DNA of 64,000 nt from an uncultured Lachnospiraceae bacterium. GTDB taxonomy: Bacteria; Bacillota; Clostridia; Lachnospirales; Lachnospiraceae. Below, piece after piece: positions 44,212 to 52,426 of this stretch (position 1 is its first letter; every line of letters begins with the position of its first letter). The notes beneath the pieces are model-generated. The model worked only from the letters and a program-made list of their open reading frames with translations, was not told where the DNA came from and made no database searches. The translations under genes and the position numbers were made by a program. Location: NCBI GenBank assembly GCA_900554925.1, contig USJG01000001.1:1-64000 (forward strand), given 5' to 3'.

Positions 44212-45213
44212 ATGGCAAAAAGAACATTATACGGAACAGTTATTGTAACATATCGCTGTAATGCACGCTGCAATATGTGCGATTGCTTTAAAGACCCTAC
44301 AAAGCCCAGCGAGGAAATTACATTGGAAGATATCAGGAAACTTCCAGAGATGGCCTTTACAAATATTACTGGCGGGGAGCCTTTTGTGAGGCAGGATATT
44401 CCTGAGATCGTAAGGGAGTTATATAAAAAAAGTAATCGGATTGTAATTTCCACCAACGGATATTTTACAGACAGAATTATTGCTCTTTGTAAAGAATTTC
44501 CTAAAGTAGGCATTCGTATCAGCATTGAAGGATTGCAGGAAACCAATGATAAGATCAGAGGGATTCCTGACGGATTTAACAGAGGATATAATACATTAAA
44601 GACATTGGTAGAAATGGGACATCCGGATGTGGGGTTCGGGATGACAGTACAGGATATGAACTGTGAAGATTTAGTTCCGCTTTATAATATTGCCAATGAT
44701 ATGGGGATGGAATTTGCGACAGCAACCCTTCATAATTCCTTTTATTTCAGAAAAACAGACAATAAAATTGACAATAAGTTAAAAGTATCTCAGAATTTTG
44801 AAAAACTAATCAATGAGTTGTTGAAAAGTAATTCTCCTAAAAAGTGGTTTAGAGCTTATTTCAATCATGGGCTTATTAACTACATCTATGGAAACAAGCG
44901 CTTGCTCCCGTGCGATATGTCTAAAAATGCATTTTTCATTGACCCATTTTGTGATGTGATTCCATGTAATGGCATGGAAAAAAAGGCTGTAATGGGAAAT
45001 CTCAGAGAACAATCATGGGAGGAACTTTGGAATTCAGAGCAGGCAAAAAGAGTACGAGAGTGTACAAAGAAATGCGACCGTAATTGTTGGATGATAGGAA
45101 GTGCATCACCTGCTATGCATAAATATATCTGGGTTCCTGGATGGTGGGTAATTAAACATAAATTTTTAAAAGGTGGAAAATATAGTTTGAAAGAAAACAA
45201 GTTCATTAACTGA
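44212..45213 (+). CDS. Radical SAM protein with SPASM domain
   Basis: 333 aa. The iron-sulfur motif Cx3Cx2C is at Cys16, Cys20 and Cys23 (TYRCNARCNMCDC). ITGGEPF at ~52-58 binds SAM, and STNGYF and RISIEG follow. The C-terminal SPASM-type block has cysteines in LLPCDMS, FCDVIPCNGM, ECTKKCDRNC and the VMGNLREQSWEELWNS segment, fitting one or two auxiliary clusters. The protein is soluble. Radical SAM/SPASM enzymes modify peptides or carry out sugar chemistry such as epimerisation or deoxygenation. In this operon a sugar substrate is likely. It is followed by an unusual GT4-like gene. The reaction cannot be predicted. Confidence 0.88.
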   Translation: MAKRTLYGTVIVTYRCNARCNMCDCFKDPTKPSEEITLEDIRKLPEMAFTNITGGEPFVRQDIPEIVRELYKKSNRIVISTNGYFTDRIIALCKEFPKVGIRISIEGLQETNDKIRGIPDGFNRGYNTLKTLVEMGHPDVGFGMTVQDMNCEDLVPLYNIANDMGMEFATATLHNSFYFRKTDNKIDNKLKVSQNFEKLINELLKSNSPKKWFRAYFNHGLINYIYGNKRLLPCDMSKNAFFIDPFCDVIPCNGMEKKAVMGNLREQSWEELWNSEQAKRVRECTKKCDRNCWMIGSASPAMHKYIWVPGWWVIKHKFLKGGKYSLKENKFIN

Positions 45214-45225
45214 GGCAGATGATTT

Positions 45226-46299
45226 ATGAAAATACTAATGCTTGTCAACTGGAAAATTGAATATACAAACGAAATCCCAATGGACAGGCAGCCACCGGAT
45301 TATTATGTCGAAGGTAAACCATATTGGTTTTTTAAGTATTTTCAAAATAGTGCTGAGTTACAAGTGGATGTTGTGGACATCCGTTCTTTTCCATGGTTGG
45401 AAAGATTTGAACAGAACAAACTGCGTTTTTACATATGGCAGTCATTGAAGTGTATCCCCAGACTGCATAAGTATGATTTGATTTTATCTCATGGGATGCA
45501 GAGCGGCATTGTACTGTGCCTTTATAGACGCATATTCGGCAAAGGAAATTATAAACATATAGTTTTTGATATTGGCGCTTTTAACAGCGGGAGGGAAGAC
45601 GGACGGGCACTTAAATTGATGCAGTTTGCCAGCAAATCCTTAGACGGGGTTATTTATCACACCTCTGTGCAGGAAGAATATTACAGGAAATGTCATCCAT
45701 GGTTGATGGACAGAGCTGAATTTATTATGTTTGGCACTGATTATAACTATTTTAAGAAACGAAATAAAGCAGGGGATATCAGAGAAAAAAAAGCTTATAT
45801 ACTATGTGTAGGTTATAATAAAAGAGATTGGGATACACTGATCAAGGCATATAATGGAATATCTACGGATATGCATTTGCGACTCATAGGCAATGGTGAT
45901 ATTAAAGCGGAAAATCCCAATGTAGAAATTTTTGATAAAGTAAATATAACAGAATTGAAAGAACAGATAGAAAATTCATATTTTTGTGTACTTCCCTTAA
46001 AGTCATTTAATTACTCATATGGACAGATGACCTTGTTGCAGCAGATGGCAATGGGAAAAGCTGTTATTGCAGCTGATGTTCCAAGTATCAGAGCATATAC
46101 AAAAGAAAATGCTTTGCTATTATATGAGCCTGAAAATGTCAGGATGCTTGGCGAAAGGATGCAGGAGCTGGTAGACAATCCGGAAACCTGTTTAAAAATG
46201 GGAAAAATGGCAGAGAAGGCAGTAAAAGATTTGTATAACGAGAAAAATATGGCATTGGAAATAGAGCGAGTAATTCACAGGATCGTGGAAGGAAAATGA
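45226..46299 (+). CDS. GT4-like glycosyltransferase
   Basis: 357 aa. The start MKILMLVNWKIEY and the aromatic-rich N-domain (PPDYYVEGKPYWFFKYF) are atypical. The C-domain has ILCVGYNKRDWDTLIKAY and the donor-site region LPLKSFNYSYGQMTLLQQMAMGKAVIAADV. The usual EX7E acidic pair is replaced by YGQMTLLQQM, so it belongs to a divergent GT-B group. It lies 12 bases after the radical SAM gene and one base before a GT2 gene, all coupled. It may work on the product of the radical SAM step. Confidence 0.75.
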   Translation: MKILMLVNWKIEYTNEIPMDRQPPDYYVEGKPYWFFKYFQNSAELQVDVVDIRSFPWLERFEQNKLRFYIWQSLKCIPRLHKYDLILSHGMQSGIVLCLYRRIFGKGNYKHIVFDIGAFNSGREDGRALKLMQFASKSLDGVIYHTSVQEEYYRKCHPWLMDRAEFIMFGTDYNYFKKRNKAGDIREKKAYILCVGYNKRDWDTLIKAYNGISTDMHLRLIGNGDIKAENPNVEIFDKVNITELKEQIENSYFCVLPLKSFNYSYGQMTLLQQMAMGKAVIAADVPSIRAYTKENALLLYEPENVRMLGERMQELVDNPETCLKMGKMAEKAVKDLYNEKNMALEIERVIHRIVEGK

Positions 46300-46300
46300 T

Positions 46301-47341
46301 ATGGAACCTAAATTATCTGTAATTGTTCCGGTATATAATGTTGAAGGTTATCTGATACGCTGTGTTGATTCTATACGAAATCAGACATTTCCTGAGTTGG
46401 AGATTATTCTGGTAGATGATGGATCGACGGATGCAAGTGGTAAGATATGCGATGATTTAGCTAAAACAGATGCTCGGATAAAGGTGATTCATAAACAGAA
46501 TGAAGGGCAGGGAATCGCACGAAATACAGGGATTGAAAGCGCATGTGGCAGATATATTACATTTGTAGATTCTGATGATTACATTGAAGAAGAGACTTAT
46601 GAGGATTTGATTACTCAGATGGAGTTACTCGGTGCAGAACTTGCCTGTTTTGGCTACACGCAGGATGATAATAAAAGCCATGTTGTATATAGGCCGCCAA
46701 TCAGAAAACAAATCTATCATAATGATGAAATAAAGAAAAATTTTATTCTTCATTTTTTTGGTGATGATCCTAAGGATGATGACTTGCGGGGAGTATCAGC
46801 GTGTATGTCCATATATCAGGCAAGGATCATAAAAGAACACAATATTTTCTTTCAATCAGAGAGAAAGGTTTTGAGTGAGGATACATTATTTAATCTGGAT
46901 TATTGTCAATTTGTAAATGTGGCAATTGTATGTGATAAGTATTTTTATCATTATTGTATAAAAGAAGATTCATTTTCAAAAGGATATCAGAAAGAACGTC
47001 TTGAAAAAGCGGCACGGTTCGTTAAAGTATTGAAGGAGTATGCAAAACAATATGAGATTGAAGAATTAGCAGATAGGCGAATTCAAATGGTACTTTGGAT
47101 CAGCTTTATGGATGCAGTGAAACAGGAAGTACGTCATTTGGGATTGCATCGCTGCTTTTCGTTAAGAAAGTCTGTTAAGGATATTTGCAGCAGGGATTAT
47201 ATTCAGGAATTAGCAGATAGCTTTCAAGCAGAAGGATTGAATAGAAAACAGAAAATGTTTTACCAAAGCATGAAGCATAAACAGTATTTTGTTTTAATAT
47301 TGCTGGCCTATGTACGTAATAGGCGAAACTTGCCAAAATGA
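46301..47341 (+). CDS. GT2 glycosyltransferase
   Basis: 346 aa GT-A enzyme: LSVIVPVYNVEGYLIRCVDSI, IILVDDGSTDASGKICDDLA, GQGIARNTGIE and the metal motif FVDSDDYIE. GT2 enzymes of this layout add hexoses or HexNAc to lipid-linked oligosaccharides. Its end overlaps the open frame of the next GT2 but the preferred start of that gene lies 34 bases beyond its stop. Confidence 0.87.
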   Translation: MEPKLSVIVPVYNVEGYLIRCVDSIRNQTFPELEIILVDDGSTDASGKICDDLAKTDARIKVIHKQNEGQGIARNTGIESACGRYITFVDSDDYIEEETYEDLITQMELLGAELACFGYTQDDNKSHVVYRPPIRKQIYHNDEIKKNFILHFFGDDPKDDDLRGVSACMSIYQARIIKEHNIFFQSERKVLSEDTLFNLDYCQFVNVAIVCDKYFYHYCIKEDSFSKGYQKERLEKAARFVKVLKEYAKQYEIEELADRRIQMVLWISFMDAVKQEVRHLGLHRCFSLRKSVKDICSRDYIQELADSFQAEGLNRKQKMFYQSMKHKQYFVLILLAYVRNRRNLPK

Positions 47342-47375
47342 ATCTGCTATGATAACATATGTGAGAGACGAAATT

Positions 47376-48428
47376 ATGAAGAATTCACCATTGATTAGCG
47401 TAATTATGTCTGTATATAATGAAGAGCAATATGTGGAAAATGCTGTAAGAAGCATTTTAAATCAGACTGTGCAGAATTTTGAAATAATCATATATGATGA
47501 TTGTTCTACTGATGCTACAGCCGATTTGATAGAGGCCATAGGAGACGAACGCATTAAACTCTATAGAAACAGCGATAATTGCGGATTAACTCAAAATCTG
47601 AACAAGGGCTTACAGGAAGCGACAGGAAAATATATTGCCAGAATGGATGGAGATGACATTTCTCTGCCTGATCGCTTTGAAAAACAAGTAGAGTATTTGG
47701 AACAGCATCCGCAGATAATGCTTATCAGTTGCTGGACGCAAAATTTTGGAGAATCCCATCTCCAGGGAAAACTGCGGGAAAGCAGTGATGAATTAAAGGT
47801 CAGGATGTTGATAAGGCCAGTGTTTGCACATCCCGGATTTATGATGAGAAAAGAATTGATTGATAATGGGTATCGCTATGATGAAACCTTCCGGACAGCA
47901 CAGGATTATGACCTTGCCTCAAGAGTGGCCGAAAAGTATGAAATAGGAATCGTACAGGAAATATTGCTGTATTATAGAGTTCATAAAAAGCAGGTGTCCA
48001 GTCTGGCGGGAAGTGAGCAGTTCAGTAATGCAGACCGTGTGCGGGAAAGGCTGTGGAGGAAGGGCGGCGTGCTTTTATCTGCAGAGGAGAAGAAAGCATT
48101 GCAAAGCTGGGCGAAGGAAGAAAGACTTGACAGTATCACCCAATATGTTGATATGAATAATCTTATTATCAAAATACTGGAAGCAAATAAAACGTCAAAT
48201 GTTTACAGACAGGATATACTTGAAAGAACGTTAAACAGGTTATTGTATATATGGGTTATTCGTTCACGGAAGTTAAGCTACCTGCTGGCATTTCCTTTAG
48301 TGTGTGGATATCGCTTAAAGAGTATGGTATTATTTGTTGAAGAATTTTTTAGTATCATTGCAGAGAAATTGCAGAATAGAGGCATTTATGGAGACAAGTT
48401 CGTTAACATTAAAGCAAAGAATTTATAG
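47376..48428 (+). CDS. GT2 glycosyltransferase
   Basis: 350 aa from ATG 47376. Upstream in-frame starts at 47310 and 47349 exist, but GAGAGA sits at the right distance before 47376 and the GT2 core follows at once: ISVIMSVYNEEQYVENAVRSIL, IIYDDCSTDATADLIE, NKGLQEATGKYIARMDGDDISLP. The DGDD metal motif and FAHPGFMMRKELI place it in the GT2 group often found in capsule loci. It overlaps the TupA-like gene downstream by 41 bases. Confidence 0.85.
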   Translation: MKNSPLISVIMSVYNEEQYVENAVRSILNQTVQNFEIIIYDDCSTDATADLIEAIGDERIKLYRNSDNCGLTQNLNKGLQEATGKYIARMDGDDISLPDRFEKQVEYLEQHPQIMLISCWTQNFGESHLQGKLRESSDELKVRMLIRPVFAHPGFMMRKELIDNGYRYDETFRTAQDYDLASRVAEKYEIGIVQEILLYYRVHKKQVSSLAGSEQFSNADRVRERLWRKGGVLLSAEEKKALQSWAKEERLDSITQYVDMNNLIIKILEANKTSNVYRQDILERTLNRLLYIWVIRSRKLSYLLAFPLVCGYRLKSMVLFVEEFFSIIAEKLQNRGIYGDKFVNIKAKNL

Positions 48429-49272
48429 AAAGACATGTTACTTGTTTGGCAGACTGATACCTGACCGGGCTTATTTAAAAATGATGTATCAGGTTAATAT
48501 GGGAAAAAAGCTGAATTTAAAAAATCCAGTAACTTTTAATGAAAAATTAAATTGGCTCAAACTTTATGACAGAAAAGATATTTATACAAAAATGGCAGAT
48601 AAATATGAGGTTCGTGAGATAATCAGTCAGAAATTAGGAGAAGAATATCTGATTCCCTTACTGGGTGTATGGGATCATGTGGAAGATATTGATTTTTCCC
48701 AGATGCCGGACCAGTTTGTTTTAAAATGTACACATGATTCGCAAAGTGTTGTTATCTGTAAAGATAAAAGTAAGTTTGATGAAAAAGCGGCTATAAAAAA
48801 GCTCTCTGATGCAATGAAAAATAACTATTACCGTTATAACAGGGAATGGGTATATAAGAATATTAAGCCCAGGGTTATTGCAGAAAAATATATGGAAGAC
48901 AGTATTGATGGAGAATTGATAGATTATAAGTTTTTCTGTTTTGATGGAGTCCCTAAGGCCATGTATGTTGCCACAGACCGGGGAATAGGAGAAACAAAAT
49001 TTGATTATTTTGATGTTAATTTTAATCATTTGAATTTGATTCAGCATTATCCAAATGCAACGAAACCAATCAGAAAACCGATGAATTTTGACAGGATGCT
49101 GGAGCTTTCAGCAGTATTATCGAAGGACATTCCGCATGTGCGGGTGGATTTTTATGAAGTTGACGGAAGATTGTATTTTGGGGAATTAACATTTTATCAT
49201 TTAGGAGGATATGTGCCTTTTGAACCTGAAAGTTGGGATGAAGTGTTTGGTGAATGGTTAAAAATCCAGTAG
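48388..49272 (+). CDS. TupA-like ATP-grasp protein (second copy)
   Basis: 294 aa. NPVTFNEKLNWLKLYDRK, MADKYEVREII, FVLKCTHDSQSVVICKDK, YKFFCFDGVPKAMYVATD and the C-terminal VRVDFYEVDGRLYFGELTFYH are the family hallmarks. This one keeps the LKC-x-HDS ATP-binding pattern more closely than the copy at 15626. It may attach an amino acid to an acidic sugar by an amide bond. The start at 48388 has AGAGG upstream; a longer frame from 48334 has no such site. A GT11 gene follows. Confidence 0.83.
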   Translation: METSSLTLKQRIYRKTCYLFGRLIPDRAYLKMMYQVNMGKKLNLKNPVTFNEKLNWLKLYDRKDIYTKMADKYEVREIISQKLGEEYLIPLLGVWDHVEDIDFSQMPDQFVLKCTHDSQSVVICKDKSKFDEKAAIKKLSDAMKNNYYRYNREWVYKNIKPRVIAEKYMEDSIDGELIDYKFFCFDGVPKAMYVATDRGIGETKFDYFDVNFNHLNLIQHYPNATKPIRKPMNFDRMLELSAVLSKDIPHVRVDFYEVDGRLYFGELTFYHLGGYVPFEPESWDEVFGEWLKIQ

Positions 49273-49298
49273 TTTTAAAGCTCCGGAGATAAAAGAAT

Positions 49299-50147
49299 AT
49301 GATAATTATAGAAATGAGTGGCGGATTGGGAAACCAGATGTTTCAGTATGCTTTGTATACGAAAATGAAAAAGCTGGGGAAGGAAGTTAAATTAGATTTA
49401 ACTTCCTTTAAGTCAAAGCAATCACAGCGAAAATTTGAGTTAGATATATTTAATGCGGACTATGATATTGCTGGCGAAAAAGACATACGCAAATATAAAA
49501 AAACAGGTATACAGAGCAGATTATTCCATACAAGGAGAAATGAAAATGTTTATATAGAGAATCTGGACGAGGGGTATCAGCCAATTATTTTTTCCTTTGA
49601 TGATAAGTATCTGCAGGGGTATTGGCAATGTGAAAAATACTTTGCAGATGTAAGGGATATTCTTTTGGAAAAGTTTGTATTTCCCATTAGTAACGGGCAT
49701 AAATTCAATCAAATTCTATCTCAGATAAAAGAAACAGAATCGGTTAGCATTCATATTAGAAGAGGTGATTATTTAAACGCTCAGAATATCAAGGTATATG
49801 GCAATATATGTACAATCGATTATTATAATAATGCCATTTCATATGTAAAGAAAGAAGTGAAGGATGCGGTATTTTTTCTCTTTACGAATGAAGTGGAATG
49901 GGTCAAAAACCATATTTATGAAGAAGGGATGATTATTGTAGACTGTAATATTGGAAAACAGGATTATCTGGATATGTTTCTCATGAGTCAATGTAAACAT
50001 AACATAATAGCGAACAGCAGCTTTAGCTGGTGGGGCGCGTGGCTGAATGAAAATGCGGATAAAAAGATAATATCTCCTGCCAGATGGTTTTTGAATCATG
50101 AAGTGTCTGATCAGATTTGTGATAATTTTGTTTTAGTAGAAAGTTGA
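49299..50147 (+). CDS. GT11 alpha-1,2-fucosyltransferase
   Basis: 282 aa, the usual size of short bacterial GT11 enzymes. All three motifs are intact: IEMSGGLGNQMFQYALYTKMK, VSIHIRRGDYLNAQ and ANSSFSWWGAWLNENADK. Expected to transfer fucose from GDP-fucose to a terminal galactose. Directly downstream, 8 bases after its stop, is a GT10 alpha-1,3-fucosyltransferase, so two fucosyl linkages could be built on the same unit. Confidence 0.88.
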   Translation: MIIIEMSGGLGNQMFQYALYTKMKKLGKEVKLDLTSFKSKQSQRKFELDIFNADYDIAGEKDIRKYKKTGIQSRLFHTRRNENVYIENLDEGYQPIIFSFDDKYLQGYWQCEKYFADVRDILLEKFVFPISNGHKFNQILSQIKETESVSIHIRRGDYLNAQNIKVYGNICTIDYYNNAISYVKKEVKDAVFFLFTNEVEWVKNHIYEEGMIIVDCNIGKQDYLDMFLMSQCKHNIIANSSFSWWGAWLNENADKKIISPARWFLNHEVSDQICDNFVLVES

Positions 50148-50154
50148 GGCAATG

Positions 50155-51237
50155 ATGAAAGCAGCATTTATACCATGGGATGACAGTATCCATAATAATA
50201 ATATTTTTATACCAAAATATCAAGGACATGAAGATTCTCATGTCCTTTTAAAAAAGGTATTTCAGGATAATGGGGATGACATTAATACAATTGATATGTA
50301 TGAGGATTTAGAAGAAGTAGATCTTTTTCTGTTTTCGATCGTTCATTATCAATGGCTTGACAAAGTGGTAAAAGCAGGGTTGATTGACAGGTGTGTATAT
50401 TGCAGTGGAGAACCGCCGGTAGTTAAACCATTAAATTGTTTTGAAGGTTATCAAAAACTACAGAAGATATTTCCTTATATTATGACTTTTGATGATGAGC
50501 TGGTAGACGGTAAAAGAATTTTTAAAAGAATACTCCCTTATTATTTTGAACCTGAATTTGGAAAAGTTCCTTTTGAGAAACGAAAGCTGCTGGTCAATAT
50601 TTCAGGCAATAAGAAATCAGAGCATCCCAAAGAGCTGTATAGTGAAAGGGAAAAGGTAGTTTCATTTTTTGAGAAAAAATATCCTGAACATATTACTCTA
50701 TATGGCCCAGGGTGGTCTAAAAAAGAACATCCATCCTATTGTGGTTATATTGATGACAAGAAGGATGCGTATTATTACCATAAATTTGCATTATCATTGG
50801 AGAATATGCATGATGTCAGAGGATATATAACAGAAAAAATATTTGATTGCTTTGATTTGGGAATTGTACCTATTTATTGGGGGGCAAGCGATATTGAAGA
50901 ATATGTGCCAAAAGAATGTTTTATTGATTATAGCAAATTTGGCAGTATGGAAGAACTGGCGCAATACTTATTTAACATGGATGAAAGCGAGTACAACAAA
51001 TATTTGGAGGCAATACAAAAATTGCTTCATTCAGATATAGATATTCTTTTTAGCAGTGATACATTTTATGAACAAATAAAAACAGTTTATCACGCAGAGC
51101 CTGTAAAAGATTTTTCTGTTTCTAAAGAACAATGCAGAATGATAGCAAAAAACGCGCGAAAAGAACGCTTATGTGCGAAAAGAGATAATATGGTATTAAA
51201 TACTAAAAAGAAGATTAAAAAATTAATTGGAAGGTGA
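50155..51237 (+). CDS. GT10 alpha-1,3/1,4-fucosyltransferase
   Basis: 360 aa GT-B enzyme of family GT10. The donor-binding block is clear: FALSLENMHDVRGYITEKIF followed by DCFDLGIVPIYWGASDIEEYVPKE and CFIDY, as in Helicobacter FucT and Lewis enzymes. Upstream, LLVNISGNKKSEHPKELYSERE and YGPGW also fit. No C-terminal heptad repeats are present; the basic tail (residues ~335-360) may bind the membrane. ATG 50155 is preferred over 50152 because GAGG would be too close to the latter. With the GT11 next to it, Lewis-like fucosylation is possible but the acceptor is unknown. Confidence 0.9.
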   Translation: MKAAFIPWDDSIHNNNIFIPKYQGHEDSHVLLKKVFQDNGDDINTIDMYEDLEEVDLFLFSIVHYQWLDKVVKAGLIDRCVYCSGEPPVVKPLNCFEGYQKLQKIFPYIMTFDDELVDGKRIFKRILPYYFEPEFGKVPFEKRKLLVNISGNKKSEHPKELYSEREKVVSFFEKKYPEHITLYGPGWSKKEHPSYCGYIDDKKDAYYYHKFALSLENMHDVRGYITEKIFDCFDLGIVPIYWGASDIEEYVPKECFIDYSKFGSMEELAQYLFNMDESEYNKYLEAIQKLLHSDIDILFSSDTFYEQIKTVYHAEPVKDFSVSKEQCRMIAKNARKERLCAKRDNMVLNTKKKIKKLIGR

Positions 51238-51244
51238 GAATGAT

Positions 51245-52426
51245 ATGCGGGTTGTTTTTGCAGTTCACACATATTATCCGGCACACAATGGTGTACAGGC
51301 GGTAACACAGTATATTGCAGAAGGAATTGCACGGAAGCATGATGTTAGCGTGATCACGGAAAAGCGAAAAGGCTTCTTAACCGAGGAAGAACACCAGGGA
51401 GTTCGGATTAATCGCATTGATGTAAAACAAAAGCATAATCGTTTTTATGGGGATAAGAAAAAATTTTATGAGTTACTGGAAGAAAAGCAGCCAGATATAT
51501 TGGTTTGTGTATGTACACAGTCATGGCCTTTTGACTGGACACAGAATAGACTTAAGCGTATAATGTGTAAAAAGATATTGTATACACATGGATATACTGC
51601 ATATATAGACCATTATCCATTGTTGTATGATTTGTTTCATATGAAGCTGAGAGCTTTCCTCTATCATTTATATTGGAGAAATTATTACAAAAAAGCATAC
51701 AAGTATATTTCACAGTTTGATAGGGTAATCTATTTATCTGAAAATAATGCAGCAACTAAGTATGCTCAAAGACATGGGCTTACCAATGGATTAATAATGG
51801 AAAATGCAGTGGAGGATGCCTTTTTTGATAACAGCATTTTAGAAGAGGAAGAGCATTTTAGAAAAGAAAGAAAAATACATTTTATTTATGTGGCTAATTA
51901 TGATGACAATAAGAATCAGTTAGAATTGGTTAATCTTTTTGCGGAAGCTGATATTGATGGAAGCGTATTAACGCTGATCGGTGGAAAAGATAATGATTAT
52001 TATCAAAAAGTATGTCAAAAATACAAAGAAAAATGTGTTAAAAATCCCGGGTTAAAGATTAATATTCTGCATGGATTGGCCAGAGAGCAGGTTCGACAAT
52101 ATCTTGAAAATTCTGATGTCTTTTTGTGTACAAGTAAACATGAAGAATATCCGGTTATGTTATGTGAGGCTGCAGCAAAAGGACTGGCAATTATTTCAAC
52201 AGATGTAGGACACGCAACACAAATGCAGGGGTGCATTGTAGTAAATTCTTCAGATGAATTTAAAGCCCAGATGCATAGGCTGCAAGGAGATCCTGAACTG
52301 CGTAGAAGCTTAGGGGTACAGCTTAGGCAATATGCAGAGCAGCATTGTAGAATAGAAGAAAAGGTTAAACAGTTTGAAAACATATTATGTGAAATAACAC
52401 AGTCGGAGAAAACGTATGTTAAATAA
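51245..52426 (+). CDS. GT4 glycosyltransferase
   Basis: 393 aa GT-B protein. The acceptor domain starts VVFAVHTYYPAHNGVQAVTQYIAEG. The donor domain shows FIYVANYDDNKNQLELVNLF and the EX7E block HEEYPVMLCEAAAKG. GGAAGGTGAG precedes ATG 51245; an upstream TTG at 51227 overlaps the previous gene and is not preferred. Its last 11 bases overlap the second ABC flippase. Confidence 0.84.
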   Translation: MRVVFAVHTYYPAHNGVQAVTQYIAEGIARKHDVSVITEKRKGFLTEEEHQGVRINRIDVKQKHNRFYGDKKKFYELLEEKQPDILVCVCTQSWPFDWTQNRLKRIMCKKILYTHGYTAYIDHYPLLYDLFHMKLRAFLYHLYWRNYYKKAYKYISQFDRVIYLSENNAATKYAQRHGLTNGLIMENAVEDAFFDNSILEEEEHFRKERKIHFIYVANYDDNKNQLELVNLFAEADIDGSVLTLIGGKDNDYYQKVCQKYKEKCVKNPGLKINILHGLAREQVRQYLENSDVFLCTSKHEEYPVMLCEAAAKGLAIISTDVGHATQMQGCIVVNSSDEFKAQMHRLQGDPELRRSLGVQLRQYAEQHCRIEEKVKQFENILCEITQSEKTYVK

